Numbered from the stretch's first letter, positions 1 through 8,720 are shown. The stretch: 64,000 bases of DNA from Neisseria sp. DTU_2020_1000833_1_SI_GRL_NUU_006 (GCA_032388755.1 CP135593.1:372001-436000), one strand, 5' to 3'. Numbers and translations: made by a program. Notes: a model not told the origin generated them from the sequence alone.

Positions 1-133
1 ATGCGGCTGCAAATGAATTGCGGGATTATCTTTGATTAGACAGTTTCTGTCAAGCTGGGGGATTGTCTAAAAAACAGTGTCAGAGTTTCGGAAGCCTTCT
101 TTAAACATCCGACACCAATCGCATTAATTTGCG

Positions 134-139
134 TATAAT
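134..139 (+). promoter_or_regulatory. Putative -10 box of grxD
   Basis: A perfect TATAAT lies 48 bases before the grxD start codon. No convincing -35 hexamer is seen 16-18 bases upstream. Bases 1-133 show no gene that can be supported. A short open end in frame 3 (stop near base 35) could be the tail of an upstream gene, but it is too short to identify. Confidence 0.5.
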
Positions 140-186
140 GGCGCAACTCCCGATTAACCGACTATGTCAGTAAGGAATACCACACC

Positions 187-498
187 ATGACCTCTATTCA
201 TGACCAAATTAAAGAAGTTGTTACCACTCACCGTGTTGTTTTGTTTATGAAAGGCACGAAGCAGTTCCCGCAATGCGGTTTCTCATCCCGTGCCGTTCAA
301 ATTCTTAATGCCGCAGGTTGCACCGATTATGTAACCGTTAATGTTTTGGAAAACGATGCCGTCCGCCAAGGTATTAAGGAATACAGTGATTGGCCGACCA
401 TCCCCCAACTCTACGTCAACGGGGAATTTGTCGGCGGTTCCGATATTTTGATGGAAATGTTTGAAGCCGGCGAATTGCAAGATTTGCTGAAAGCCTGA
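187..498 (+). CDS. grxD: Monothiol glutaredoxin (Grx4/GrxD type)
   Basis: A 103-residue single-domain monothiol glutaredoxin. The CGFS active site that defines the class is at residues 30-33. The cis-proline segment WPTIP is at 69-73, followed by the GG-S-D glutathione-binding segment near 83-87. Family members carry or transfer [2Fe-2S] clusters with glutathione in the cytoplasm, often with BolA partners, rather than reducing disulfides. Length is normal. The start follows an AAGGA ribosome site at 172-176. A DUS hairpin follows immediately, so it is probably transcribed alone. Confidence 0.95.
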   Translation: MTSIHDQIKEVVTTHRVVLFMKGTKQFPQCGFSSRAVQILNAAGCTDYVTVNVLENDAVRQGIKEYSDWPTIPQLYVNGEFVGGSDILMEMFEAGELQDLLKA

Positions 499-510
499 TG
501 AAATATAGCA

Positions 511-545
511 AAAGGTCGTCTGAAAAATTTTTCAGACGACCTTTT
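511..545 (+). terminator. DUS-pair terminator after grxD
   Basis: Two inverted copies of AGGTCGTCTGAA form a hairpin with a very short loop followed by TTTT, between grxD and upp. In Neisseria such DUS pairs serve both as transformation signals and as rho-independent terminators. Confidence 0.85.
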
Positions 546-584
546 GCCGTGTTCTGCCTGCTTTTCCGAATATTCAAAAAAAAG

Positions 585-590
585 TATAAT
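585..590 (+). promoter_or_regulatory. Putative -10 box of upp
   Basis: A perfect TATAAT lies 35 bases before the upp ATG and just past the grxD terminator. The -35 region is T-rich but matches poorly. Confidence 0.5.
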
Positions 591-624
591 CACACCCATT
601 CAAAAACAATCCGAAGCCTGCCAA

Positions 625-1251
625 ATGAACGTAACCGTTATCAATCACCCCCTTGTCCGCCACAAACTCACGCTCATGCGCGAGGCCGATTGCAGCACTT
701 ACAAATTCCGCACCCTCACTACCGAGCTGGCGCGCCTGATGGCTTACGAAGCCAGCCGTGATTTTGAAATCGAAAAATACATTATCGACGGCTGGTGCGG
801 TCAAATCGAAGGTGACCGCATCAAGGGCAAAACCTTGACCGTCGTGCCGATTTTGCGTGCCGGTTTGGGTATGCTTGACGGCGTGCTCGACCTGATTCCG
901 ACCGCCAAAATCAGCGTGGTCGGATTGCAGCGCGACGAAGAAACGCTCAAACCCGTTTCCTATTTTGAAAAATTCGTGGACAGCATGGACGAACGCCCCG
1001 CGTTGATTATCGACCCCATGCTCGCTACCGGCGGCTCTATGGTGGCTACCATCGACTTGTTGAAGGCGAAAGGCTGCAAAAATATCAAAGCGTTGGTACT
1101 CGTCGCCGCGCCCGAAGGCGTCAAAGCCGTCAATGAAGCGCATCCCGACGTCACCATCTACACCGCCGCCCTCGACAGCCATCTGAACGAAAACGGCTAC
1201 ATCATCCCCGGCTTGGGCGATGCGGGCGATAAGATTTTCGGCACGCGCTGA
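625..1251 (+). CDS. upp: Uracil phosphoribosyltransferase
   Basis: A 208-residue enzyme converting uracil and PRPP to UMP in pyrimidine salvage (cytoplasmic). The PRPP-binding loop (IDPMLATGGS) is near residue 130. The C-terminal GDAGDKIFGT segment, which contacts uracil in this family, is intact. The open frame extends upstream to 544 through the DUS hairpin, but the start at 625 gives the standard 208-residue length and the conserved MNVTVINHPL beginning. It stands alone between two DUS terminators. Confidence 0.97.
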   Translation: MNVTVINHPLVRHKLTLMREADCSTYKFRTLTTELARLMAYEASRDFEIEKYIIDGWCGQIEGDRIKGKTLTVVPILRAGLGMLDGVLDLIPTAKISVVGLQRDEETLKPVSYFEKFVDSMDERPALIIDPMLATGGSMVATIDLLKAKGCKNIKALVLVAAPEGVKAVNEAHPDVTIYTAALDSHLNENGYIIPGLGDAGDKIFGTR

Positions 1252-1262
1252 TTCGTGATTTG

Positions 1263-1306
1263 AGGTCGTCTGAAACTGAATGTATGGGTTTCAGACGACC
1301 TTTTTT
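1263..1306 (+). terminator. DUS-pair terminator after upp
   Basis: Inverted AGGTCGTCTGAA copies with a run of six T. The last base abuts the first base of a Correia element, as if the element had inserted into the T-tract/TA. Confidence 0.85.
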
Positions 1307-1462
1307 ATAGTGGATTAACTTTAAATCAGGACAAGGCGACGAAGCCGCAGACAGTACAGATAGTACGGAACCGATTCACTTGGTGCTTCAGCACCTTAGA
1401 GAATCGTTCTCTTTGAGCTAAGGCGAGGCAACGCCGTACTGGTTTAAAGTTAATCCACTATA
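1306..1462. repeat. Correia repeat enclosed element (CREE), full length
   Basis: A 157-bp element bounded by TATAGTGGATTAA and its inverse TTAATCCACTATA. It has the conserved core that includes the GCGGCTTCGTCGCC-like arm and the paired AGAATCGTTCTCT segment. This is the Correia/NEMIS miniature inverted-repeat element of Neisseria, which inserts at TA, can be cut by RNase III when transcribed and can carry promoters at its ends. It lies directly upstream of the DUF2322 gene and may influence it. Confidence 0.9.
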
Positions 1463-1505
1463 CAAGGTATTTTTCGTTGAAAATCCCATGTTAGAAAGGA
1501 CAACC

Positions 1506-1823
1506 ATGAGCTTCCAAGACAACCTCGCCGCCATGCCCGACATCGGTCATTTGAGCGGACTCGACATCCTCGACGCACAAGGCAAAGCCGTCCATTACAT
1601 CCCCAACGCGCCCGGCAAGCAAGGCTCGCTGAAACTCTACAACGCTTTGGCATTGAATTTCGGCGGCAAACTCGATGCCGCCGCCGCTGCACAGGGTTTG
1701 GATTGGTTTGCCGAACACGTTGCCGATGCGCAAGCCAATCCGGGCAAGCATCCCAATATCGATTTGCTGTTGCAAGTGAAAAACGGAAACTGCAGCTTGG
1801 TTTTAAAGCCGGTTGAGGCATAA
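1506..1823 (+). CDS. DUF2322 family protein
   Basis: A 105-residue small acidic cytoplasmic protein that I place in the DUF2322 family by its overall sequence (start MSFQDNLAAMPD, HIPN-like VHYIPN segment, LLLQVKNG near the end). No function is established for the family. The ATG at 1506 has a good ribosome site (GAAAGGA at 1494-1500) and is preferred over an in-frame start at 1488. No signal peptide or membrane segment is visible. The gene is monocistronic, between a Correia element and a DUS terminator. Confidence 0.75.
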   Translation: MSFQDNLAAMPDIGHLSGLDILDAQGKAVHYIPNAPGKQGSLKLYNALALNFGGKLDAAAAAQGLDWFAEHVADAQANPGKHPNIDLLLQVKNGNCSLVLKPVEA

Positions 1824-1836
1824 GCACTAGATAAGT

Positions 1837-1883
1837 AAAAGGTCGTCTGAAAATGGGATTCCCGTTTTCAGACGACCTTTTTT
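1837..1883. terminator. Bidirectional DUS-pair terminator
   Basis: AAAA, inverted AGGTCGTCTGAA copies and TTTTTT between convergent genes, so it can end both the DUF2322 transcript and the leftward MFS operon. Confidence 0.85.
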
Positions 1884-1893
1884 AAGCTTAGGC

Positions 1894-3216
1894 TTACCGT
1901 TTGCCGATATTGTGAAATATCTTGCCCATATCGTTTAAGAAACGGGGTTCGCGCTGGATCAGGTAAACAATCAAGGGGATATTGCCGATGGCGACGATCA
2001 GGTAAAGCAGGGAAATGCTGTCGAACAGCATCAAGAGTACCGCGCTTAAAATGGCAGCCGATACCATGAACACGCCATTGATAATGTTGTTGGCGGCGAC
2101 GGCGTGGGCGCGGAAAGATTCGCTGCTGGCGGTTTGCAGCCAAGTGTAGAGCGGGACGGAGAAGAAGCCGCCGAAGAAGCCGATCAGCGTCATGACGAGC
2201 ATGACGGGATACGCCATGCCTTGCGACAGGAACCAGGTGATGCCGTTGAGTTCGGTAAAGCGTTGTCCTTGGGTCAGCCATACCAAAATCAAGCCGAATA
2301 CGGTCAAACCGGTCGTGCCGACGGTTACCAAGCCCAAGAGCAGGCGTTCGTGGCTGAGTTTGGCGCACAACACCGAGCCGGCGGCGATGCCGATGGAGAA
2401 TAGGGCGAGCATGAGGTTGAAGACGTTGTCGTTGCCGCCCAAATGGATTTGCGTGAAGGTCGGCAGTTGGGTGGTGTAAACCGAGCCGATAAACCAAAAC
2501 CATGAAATGCCGATGATGGATGTGAAGACGGAATCATATTGCGCGGTTTCGCGCAGGAGCGCGTGCGTACCTTTGACGATGTTCCATTCGATTTTCGTGT
2601 TGGGGGCTTTGGCGGGGACGTTAGGCATGAAGAAGCTGGTCAGCGTGCCGCCGATGGCGACGAGCAATACTAAGATGCCGACGAGGGAGGGCGGCAAGCC
2701 TGCGACGGACGTGCCTAAAATCTGACCGAACAAAATGGCGATGAACGTTCCCGATTCGATCAGGCTGTTGCCCATAATCAGCTCTTTGTCGTTGAGGTAA
2801 TCGGGCAGGATGGCGTATTTCAGCGGGCCGAACAACGTCGATTGAGCGCCCATGCAGAACAGGCAGACCAAGAGCAGCGGGGCGGACTGGATATAAAAGC
2901 CGAACGCCGCCACCGCCATGATGACGATTTCCAATACTTTGATCCATCGCGCCAAGACGGCTTTGTCGAATTTGGTGCTCAGCTGTCCCGACAGCGCGGA
3001 AAACAGGAAATACGGCAGGATAAACAGCAATGCGCCCAAGTTCAGCATTTGGCTGGCGGGCAGGAAGTTGTTTTTGCCCAAACCGTAGAAGCTGATCATC
3101 ACAAACAGCGCGGTTTTGAACATATTGTCGTTGAACGCGCCCAGAAACTGTGTGCCGAATAATGGGGCGAAACGGCGGCTGGTCGGGAAATTCAGATTGT
3201 CTTTTTTGAGGCTCAT
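1894..3216 (-). CDS. MFS transporter, LplT-like
   Basis: A 440-residue inner-membrane carrier with about 12 hydrophobic segments. The N-terminal FAPLFGTQFLGAFNDNMFK and the motif FGPLKYAILPDYL match the LplT/lysophospholipid-transporter branch of the major facilitator superfamily. In E. coli LplT flips lysophospholipids inward next to the Aas acyltransferase. No acyltransferase domain or gene is adjacent here, so substrate remains inference. Its ATG overlaps the ccoS stop by four bases (ATGA), so the two are translationally coupled in one leftward operon. Confidence 0.75.
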   Translation of the reverse strand: MSLKKDNLNFPTSRRFAPLFGTQFLGAFNDNMFKTALFVMISFYGLGKNNFLPASQMLNLGALLFILPYFLFSALSGQLSTKFDKAVLARWIKVLEIVIMAVAAFGFYIQSAPLLLVCLFCMGAQSTLFGPLKYAILPDYLNDKELIMGNSLIESGTFIAILFGQILGTSVAGLPPSLVGILVLLVAIGGTLTSFFMPNVPAKAPNTKIEWNIVKGTHALLRETAQYDSVFTSIIGISWFWFIGSVYTTQLPTFTQIHLGGNDNVFNLMLALFSIGIAAGSVLCAKLSHERLLLGLVTVGTTGLTVFGLILVWLTQGQRFTELNGITWFLSQGMAYPVMLVMTLIGFFGGFFSVPLYTWLQTASSESFRAHAVAANNIINGVFMVSAAILSAVLLMLFDSISLLYLIVAIGNIPLIVYLIQREPRFLNDMGKIFHNIGKR

Positions 3217-3410
3217 TTTTCGGATTCTTGTTCTTCTTTTTCTATTTCGTTTTCAAGCAGCTTGTCGGTGGAATCGTCGTCCATCAGAATGCGGTGTGCC
3301 GGACCTTCGAGGTCGTCAAACTGTCCGTTTTTGCCCGACCACCAGAAAAAATAGCCGATGGCAAACGCCAAAATAATGCTGATGGGCACTAAGATAAACA
3401 TACTTTCCAT
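3213..3410 (-). CDS. ccoS: Cbb3-type cytochrome oxidase assembly protein CcoS
   Basis: A 65-residue protein with a single N-terminal membrane helix (FILVPISIILAFAIGYFFWW) followed by GQFDDLEGPA-RIL and a charged Glu/Lys tail, the hallmark of CcoS. CcoS is needed to mature the cbb3 oxidase (copper/heme insertion into CcoN), the main terminal oxidase of Neisseria. No other cco genes are in the window. The ATG at 3410 overlaps the upstream stop (TGATG); a GTG three bases earlier is possible. The downstream MFS gene overlaps by four bases. Confidence 0.85.
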   Translation of the reverse strand: MESMFILVPISIILAFAIGYFFWWSGKNGQFDDLEGPAHRILMDDDSTDKLLENEIEKEEQESEK

Positions 3411-3715
3411 CACATCGCTCCGGTCAAATCGGTTAAGACAAAAGTCTGTCCCGATACGGTCAGATATTCGTTGCGCAGCGAGCCGACGGGGGCGTCGTCA
3501 AAAAACAGTTCGATACGGTCTTTTACGACACGCCAATATTGCGGAATCTCGGTTTGCCCGAAAGGCGCCAAAACCTCCGCCACCGCGCCTTCTTCACTTT
3601 GCAGCTTGACGGCGAAACGCCCGCTCTGCGGCTGAGTTTCGGATTCATCATCCGGCAGCATGATGAAAAAGCCCACATGGGCGCCTTGTTGCGTATGGAT
3701 ACTGAAATAGTGCAT
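3410..3715 (-). CDS. Hypothetical protein upstream of ccoS
   Basis: About 101 residues with no recognised domain, no signal peptide and no membrane helix. Segments such as FAVKLQSEEGAVAEVL and WRVVKDRIELFFDD suggest a small beta-rich soluble protein. The frame is open from an ATG at 3757, but that ATG lies inside a DUS copy, so its first residues (MSSE) are DUS-derived. The internal ATG at 3715 (MHYFSIHTQQ) is preferred, with moderate doubt. The stop overlaps the ccoS start by one base, so it is first in a three-gene operon. Function unknown. Confidence 0.65.
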   Translation of the reverse strand: MHYFSIHTQQGAHVGFFIMLPDDESETQPQSGRFAVKLQSEEGAVAEVLAPFGQTEIPQYWRVVKDRIELFFDDAPVGSLRNEYLTVSGQTFVLTDLTGAM

Positions 3716-3757
3716 ATCAAAGAATCTTAAAAGGCTGCCGCTGTTTTCAGACGACAT

Positions 3758-4229
3758 AGTGAATACAAAAACTTTCTAAATGTAACAGTTTGACACGCCC
3801 CTGCAAAGGGCTTTACGCCCCCGCGTTCGACAGATCGTCTGAAAACAAACCGTTTCCCTTTAAACATCAGTATCTTCCTTTATCGCTTTCCGCCTGCTCC
3901 AAGTCAAACATTAAGCCAAGCAGCCGCCCCCGTTTTTTGCTAGAATAGCGCGGTTTACATTCATCAACCGATTTCAGACGACCCCGTCCAACCGGTGGCG
4001 GCAGAAACCACACGGAAAGCAATATTCATAAAGTTGCCCCATTCCGAATGTAGCGGTCATTTTTCTTTCATAGATTTTACGCCACCAACCCTGCCGCGCA
4101 GACGCCCGGCTCGAACCTCAAGCGCATCCACTATGCCTGCGGGAGATGTTTGGCGGTATATCCACGACAAAGAACAGATTGCCGATACTGCCCGCACAGG
4201 TCGTCTGAAACCTTCAGGAGCCACAACAA
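3758..4229. other. Intergenic region before ackA
   Basis: No convincing gene. It holds DUS copies near 3832, 3974 and 4199, a TAGAAT that could be a -10 box at 3941-3946, and the ackA ribosome site (CAGGAG at 4215-4220). A 100-codon open frame starting at 3995 runs into ackA in another frame and looks accidental. Confidence 0.6.
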
Positions 4230-5426
4230 ATGACCCAAAAACTCATCTTAGTTTTGAACTGCGGCAGCTCATCCCTCAAAGGCGCCGTACTGGATAACGA
4301 CAGCGGCGAAGTCCTGCTCAGCTGCCTTGCCGAAAAACTCAACCTGCCCGACGCTTACATCACGTTCAAAGTAAACGGCGAAAAACACAAAGTCGACCTG
4401 TCTGCCAAGCCCGACCACACCGGCGCAGTTGAAGCCCTGATGGAAGAACTCAAAGCCCACGGCCTCGACAGCCGCATCGGCGCCATCGGCCACCGCGTCG
4501 TCAGCGGCGGCGAACTGTACAGCGAATCCATCCTCGTTGACGACGAAGTCATCGCCGGCATCGAAAAATGTATCCCGCTCGCCCCGCTGCACAACCCCGC
4601 GCACCTCTTGGGCCTGCGTGCCGCACAAAGCATTTTCAAAGACCTGCCCAACGTCGTCGTTTTCGACACCGCCTTCCACCAAACCATGCCGGAACACGCC
4701 TACACATACGCGATTCCGCATGAACTGTATGAAAAATACGGCTTGCGCCGCTACGGCGCACACGGTACCAGCTACCGCTACGTTTCTGATGAAACCGCCC
4801 GTTTCCTCGGCAAAGATAAAAAAGACCTGCGCATGGTGATTGCACACTTGGGTAACGGCGCGTCCATTACCGCCGTCGCCAACGGAGAATCACGCGATAC
4901 CAGCATGGGACTGACCCCGCTGGAAGGCCTCGTGATGGGTACGCGCAGCGGCGACATCGATCCCGCAGTCTTCGGCTTCCTCGCTGAAAACGCCAACATG
5001 ACCATCACCCAAATCACCGACATGCTGAACAAAAAATCCGGCCTGCTCGGCTTGTCCGGCCTGTCCAACGACTGCCGTACCATCGAAGAAGAATCCGGCA
5101 AAGGCCATCCCGGCGCGAAACTCGCCCTGGACGTCTTCATCTACCGCCTCGCTAAATACATCGGTAGCATGGCTGTGGCAGCCGGCGGTCTGGACGTGCT
5201 CGTCTTCACCGGCGGTATCGGCGAAAACTCCGACATCATCCGCGAGCGCGTACTCGGCTACTTGGGCTTCCTCGGTCTGAAAGCCGACCACGAAGCCAAC
5301 CTGAAAGCCCGCTTCGGTAACGCCGGCGTGATTACGACTGCCGACAGCGCAGCCGTCGCCGTTGTTATCCCGACCAACGAAGAATTGATGATTGCACACG
5401 ATACCGCCCGTCTGAGCGGCCTGTAA
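4230..5426 (+). CDS. ackA: Acetate kinase
   Basis: A 398-residue enzyme interconverting acetate + ATP with acetyl phosphate + ADP, cytoplasmic, normally acting with phosphotransacetylase. Visible family motifs include the N-terminal phosphate-binding LNCGSSSLK, RYGAHGTSY, the adenosine-side GNGASI, DTSMGLTPLEGLVMGTRSGD and FTGGIGENS. Length is full for the family. The start has a CAGGAG ribosome site nine bases away. No pta gene is adjacent. A strong conventional terminator follows. Confidence 0.97.
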   Translation: MTQKLILVLNCGSSSLKGAVLDNDSGEVLLSCLAEKLNLPDAYITFKVNGEKHKVDLSAKPDHTGAVEALMEELKAHGLDSRIGAIGHRVVSGGELYSESILVDDEVIAGIEKCIPLAPLHNPAHLLGLRAAQSIFKDLPNVVVFDTAFHQTMPEHAYTYAIPHELYEKYGLRRYGAHGTSYRYVSDETARFLGKDKKDLRMVIAHLGNGASITAVANGESRDTSMGLTPLEGLVMGTRSGDIDPAVFGFLAENANMTITQITDMLNKKSGLLGLSGLSNDCRTIEEESGKGHPGAKLALDVFIYRLAKYIGSMAVAAGGLDVLVFTGGIGENSDIIRERVLGYLGFLGLKADHEANLKARFGNAGVITTADSAAVAVVIPTNEELMIAHDTARLSGL

Positions 5427-5444
5427 TACAGCGAGTCATCCGAT

Positions 5445-5476
5445 AAAAAACCTGCCGTTTTTGGCAGGTTTTTTTG
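5445..5476 (+). terminator. Rho-independent terminator of ackA
   Basis: A GC-rich stem AACCTGCC/GGCAGGTT with a short loop followed by seven T. It is not built from DUS. Confidence 0.9.
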
Positions 5477-5586
5477 TTGCCGACTGTTTTCAGACGATCT
5501 ATTTAGAAGGTGTTGTAAATAAAATAATAAAAATCAAATGTATAAAATTTCAATAAGAAAAATTTGAATAAATATAGAAAATCTTA

Positions 5587-5615
5587 TTCAAGCTATAAAA
5601 AATCTTAGTTATAAT
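5587..5615 (+). promoter_or_regulatory. Putative recN promoter
   Basis: TTCAAG (5587-5592), a 17-base spacer and a perfect TATAAT (5610-5615) in a very AT-rich stretch, 57 bases before the recN ATG. The -35 match is only partial. Confidence 0.5.
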
Positions 5616-5671
5616 CAGCATATCTAAAGTTATGCCGCCGATGTGCGGTCGATTTACTAAGGAATACTACC

Positions 5672-7333
5672 ATGCTGTTGGCACTTTCCCTGCGCGATTT
5701 TGTCATTGTTGAAAACCTCAATCTGGATTTCCAAAGCGGTTTTACCGTCTTGACCGGAGAAACGGGCGCGGGCAAATCGATTACGCTGGACGCAATAGGG
5801 CTTTTGTTGGGCGATAAGGCCGATTACAGCCAAGTCCGCAGTGGCGCGAAGGAAGCGCAATTGTCGGCATTGTTTGACATCAGCCTTTTGCCCGATCTCA
5901 AAGCCCAATTGCAGGAGCAGGGTTTTTTAGACGAAGACGCGGAAGAACTCAGCATCCGCCGCATCATCGACGCCAAAGGAAAAAGCCGCAGCTTTATCAA
6001 TAATCAGGCAGCCACGTTGGCGCAGCTTAAAGCCGTCGGCGGGCAGCTTATCGACATCCACGGGCAAAACGCCCACCATTCCCTCAATCAAGAATCTGCC
6101 CAGCGCGAATTGTTGGACGCATTTGCGGGCAGCAAAGCACAGGCGGAAACCGTCAGACAGCTTTATCAAAACTGGGTCAATGCTAAAAAAGCCCTCCAAG
6201 AGGCGCAGGAACACGCCGAGACCATCATTATCGAGCGTGAGCGTTTGGAATGGCAGTTCAACGAATTGAACCAGTTGGACGTCAAACAAGGCGAATGGGA
6301 AGCCCTCAGCCAAAGCCACGACAGCCTTGCCCATTCTGCCGAGCTGTTGCAGGCTGCCGAAGAAGTCGGCGACTACATCGATGGCGACAACGGCATCCAA
6401 CGTCAAATTTATCAATGCCAAAAGCTGTTGACCAATCTGCAAAACATTGAGCCGCGCTTTGCCGAAAGCCTGAATATGCTGGCGAGCATTGAAGCCGAAT
6501 TGGGCGAAATCAGTGCCAATATGCGCGACGTCGCAGGCCGCAGCGACATCGATCCCAACGAATTGGCGGCGCAGGAGCAGCGCATGGGCGAGCTGATGGG
6601 GATGGCGCGGAAATACCGCATCGAGCCTGAAGCCCTGCCGCAAAAGCTGGCTGAAATCGACGAACGCTTGCAAAGCCTGCAAGCTGCTGCCGATTTGGAA
6701 GCGTTGACGCAAACCGTTGCCCGCAACCTTGCCGAATATCAGGAAGCCGCCCATGTTCTTTCCGCCATGCGCCATCAGGCGGCGGGCAGGTTGGGCGAGG
6801 AAACGACCGGACATATGCAGCATCTCGCCATGAAAGGCGCGCGTTTCGACATCGTCCTGCTGCCGTCTTCCCCCACTGCGCACGGTTTGGAGCAGGTACA
6901 GTTTCAAGTTGCCGCCAACAAAGGCAATCCGTCCCGTCCGTTGAACAAAGTCGCGTCCGGCGGCGAACTTGCCCGCATCAGCCTTGCCTTGCAGGTGGTT
7001 ACCAGCCAATACACGCAAGTCCCTACGCTGATTTTTGACGAAGTCGATACCGGTATCGGCGGCGGCGTGGCAGAAATGGTCGGCAAAGCTCTGCGTGCTT
7101 TAGGTAAAAAACATCAGGTGCTCGCCGTGACCCACCTGCCGCAAGTCGCTTCCTGCGGTGAAAACCATTGGCAGGTGCGCAAACACAGCGAAGGCGAACA
7201 AACTGTCAGCGAAATCAGCGTGTTGGACCATCAGCAGCGTATCGAAGAAATCGCCCGTATGCTTGGCGGCGAAATCATTACCGACACGACCCGCAGCCAC
7301 GCGGCAGAGTTAATCAGCCTTGCCGCCGCTTAA
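5672..7333 (+). CDS. recN: DNA repair protein RecN
   Basis: A 553-residue SMC-like ATPase acting in double-strand-break repair and recombination. Walker A (GETGAGKS) is at residues 29-36. A long helical coiled-coil middle (about 150-350) follows. The C-terminal half has the ABC signature KVASGGELARISLA and Walker B LIFDEVDTGIGG, so the head domain is complete. Length is normal. In Neisseria RecN contributes to repair and to natural transformation. It has its own promoter and a DUS hairpin downstream. Confidence 0.97.
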   Translation: MLLALSLRDFVIVENLNLDFQSGFTVLTGETGAGKSITLDAIGLLLGDKADYSQVRSGAKEAQLSALFDISLLPDLKAQLQEQGFLDEDAEELSIRRIIDAKGKSRSFINNQAATLAQLKAVGGQLIDIHGQNAHHSLNQESAQRELLDAFAGSKAQAETVRQLYQNWVNAKKALQEAQEHAETIIIERERLEWQFNELNQLDVKQGEWEALSQSHDSLAHSAELLQAAEEVGDYIDGDNGIQRQIYQCQKLLTNLQNIEPRFAESLNMLASIEAELGEISANMRDVAGRSDIDPNELAAQEQRMGELMGMARKYRIEPEALPQKLAEIDERLQSLQAAADLEALTQTVARNLAEYQEAAHVLSAMRHQAAGRLGEETTGHMQHLAMKGARFDIVLLPSSPTAHGLEQVQFQVAANKGNPSRPLNKVASGGELARISLALQVVTSQYTQVPTLIFDEVDTGIGGGVAEMVGKALRALGKKHQVLAVTHLPQVASCGENHWQVRKHSEGEQTVSEISVLDHQQRIEEIARMLGGEIITDTTRSHAAELISLAAA

Positions 7334-7346
7334 ACGCAGAATCGAA

Positions 7347-7408
7347 GAGGTCGTCTGAAAAGGAAGTTTGTGTAACCATTTACAAACCGCTTTTCAGACG
7401 ACCTCTTT
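7347..7408 (+). terminator. DUS-pair hairpin after recN
   Basis: GAGGTCGTCTGAAAAG and its inverse around an approximately 30-base loop. The T-tract is short, so termination may be weak. Another DUS copy lies at 7427-7440. Confidence 0.65.
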
Positions 7409-7483
7409 GCCAAACTGCCCGCGCCCTTTCAGACGACCTCAATACAAGGTATGATTACGTCGTTTGTTTATAAGGAAGTTCCC

Positions 7484-8440
7484 ATGAAAGTCCTGTTTAT
7501 TGCCGATCCGATGGCAAGTTTCAAAACCTACAAAGACACCACCTACGCCATGATGCGCGAGATGGCAAAACGCGGCTGGCAGCTTTTCCATACCTTGAGC
7601 GGCGAGTTGTCCGTACAGCAAGGATTGGTGACGGCTCAGGCTGCGCCGTTTGAGTTTCTCGGTGCAAAAAGCGACGATGACCATGAATGGTTTAAAGCGG
7701 CAGACAAAGTTCAGACGACCTTGAAAGACTTCGATGCCGTCATTATGCGCACCGACCCACCGTTCGATATGCAATACCTCTACGCCACCCAATTCCTGAC
7801 GCTGGCGGAACAGCAGGGCGCGAAGGTCTTTAACAGCGGGCAGGCGATGCGCGACTTCAATGAAAAACTGGCGATTTTGAATTTCAGCCAGTTCACCGCG
7901 CCTACGCTGGTTACGACCCGTTCCGCCGATGTCCGCGCATTTTTGAAAGAACACGGCGACATCATCATCAAACCGTTGGACGGCATGGGCGGCATGGGTA
8001 TTTTCCGCCTGACCGAAAAAGACCCAAACATCGGCAGCATCCTCGAAACCCTGATGCAGCTTGATTCCCGCACCATCATGGCACAACGCTACATTCCCGA
8101 AATCGTCCACGGCGACAAACGCATCCTGATTATCGGCGGCGAAGTCGTCCCCTATGCTTTGGCGCGTATTCCGCAAAACGGCGAAACACGCGGCAATCTG
8201 GCGGCAGGCGGGCGCGGCGTGGCGCAGGAATTGAGCGAACGCGACCGAGAAATCGCCGAAACCCTCGCCCCCGAACTCAAACGCCGCGGTATCTTGCTGG
8301 CAGGTTTGGACGTCATCGGCAGCAACCTGACCGAAGTCAACGTGACCAGCCCGACCGGTTTCCAAGAAATCATGAAACAAAAAAACTTCGATGTCGCCGC
8401 GATGTTTGCCGACGCTGTCGAAGCTTGGTCCAAACAATAA
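7484..8440 (+). CDS. gshB: Glutathione synthetase
   Basis: A 318-residue ATP-grasp enzyme joining glycine to gamma-glutamylcysteine, the last step of glutathione synthesis. The family start MKVLFIADPM is present. The glycine-rich ATP loop IIKPLDGMGGMGIFR is near residues 164-178, and the C-terminal LTEVNVTSPTGFQEI metal/ATP segment is intact. The ATG at 7484 has a strong AAGGAAG site and is preferred over an in-frame ATG at 7451. gshA is not nearby. The window also encodes glutathione users (gloB, a GST, grxD). Confidence 0.96.
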   Translation: MKVLFIADPMASFKTYKDTTYAMMREMAKRGWQLFHTLSGELSVQQGLVTAQAAPFEFLGAKSDDDHEWFKAADKVQTTLKDFDAVIMRTDPPFDMQYLYATQFLTLAEQQGAKVFNSGQAMRDFNEKLAILNFSQFTAPTLVTTRSADVRAFLKEHGDIIIKPLDGMGGMGIFRLTEKDPNIGSILETLMQLDSRTIMAQRYIPEIVHGDKRILIIGGEVVPYALARIPQNGETRGNLAAGGRGVAQELSERDREIAETLAPELKRRGILLAGLDVIGSNLTEVNVTSPTGFQEIMKQKNFDVAAMFADAVEAWSKQ

Positions 8441-8456
8441 TACCGAAAGGTCGTCT

Positions 8457-8523
8457 GAAACCCGAATCCGTTTTAGTAAAACCCGCTTTGCTCGTTTTAG
8501 CGAAACTCGCTGCGCTCGTTTTC
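8457..8523. repeat. DUS-linked 24-bp repeat array downstream of gshB
   Basis: Two units with exact 24-base spacing (core GAAACTCGC..GCTCGTTTT, at 8478 and 8502) plus one shorter degenerate unit at 8457, lying between a DUS (8449-8460) and an inverted degenerate DUS (8520-8531). The same unit recurs in the gene at 48.3-49.4 kb and singly in mnmC. Confidence 0.7.
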
Positions 8524-8537
8524 AGACGCCCCCTTTT

Positions 8538-8692
8538 TATAGTGGATTAACTAAATTAGGACAAGGCGGCGAAGCCGCAGACAGTACAGATAGTACGGAA
8601 CCGATTCACTTGGTGCTTCAGCACCTTAGAGAATCGTTCTCTTTGGGCTAAGGCGAGGCAACGCCGTACTGGTTTAAAGCTAATCCACTATA
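8538..8692. repeat. Correia repeat enclosed element (CREE), full length
   Basis: A 155-bp element in the same orientation as the one at 1306-1462 and nearly identical to it, bounded by TATAGTGGATTAA and TAATCCACTATA. It ends 28 bases before the dgkA start and so forms most of the dgkA leader. Promoters at Correia ends are known in Neisseria. Confidence 0.9.
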
Positions 8693-8720
8693 CAAATATA
8701 AATATTGATACAAACAACTT

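Noticed and set aside
3995..4297. A 100-codon open frame running into ackA
   Set aside because: No ribosome site, no recognisable protein, crosses a DUS and overlaps the conserved start of ackA in another frame.
5927..7018. A 363-codon minus-strand open frame
   Set aside because: Antisense to recN; shadow of its codon usage.
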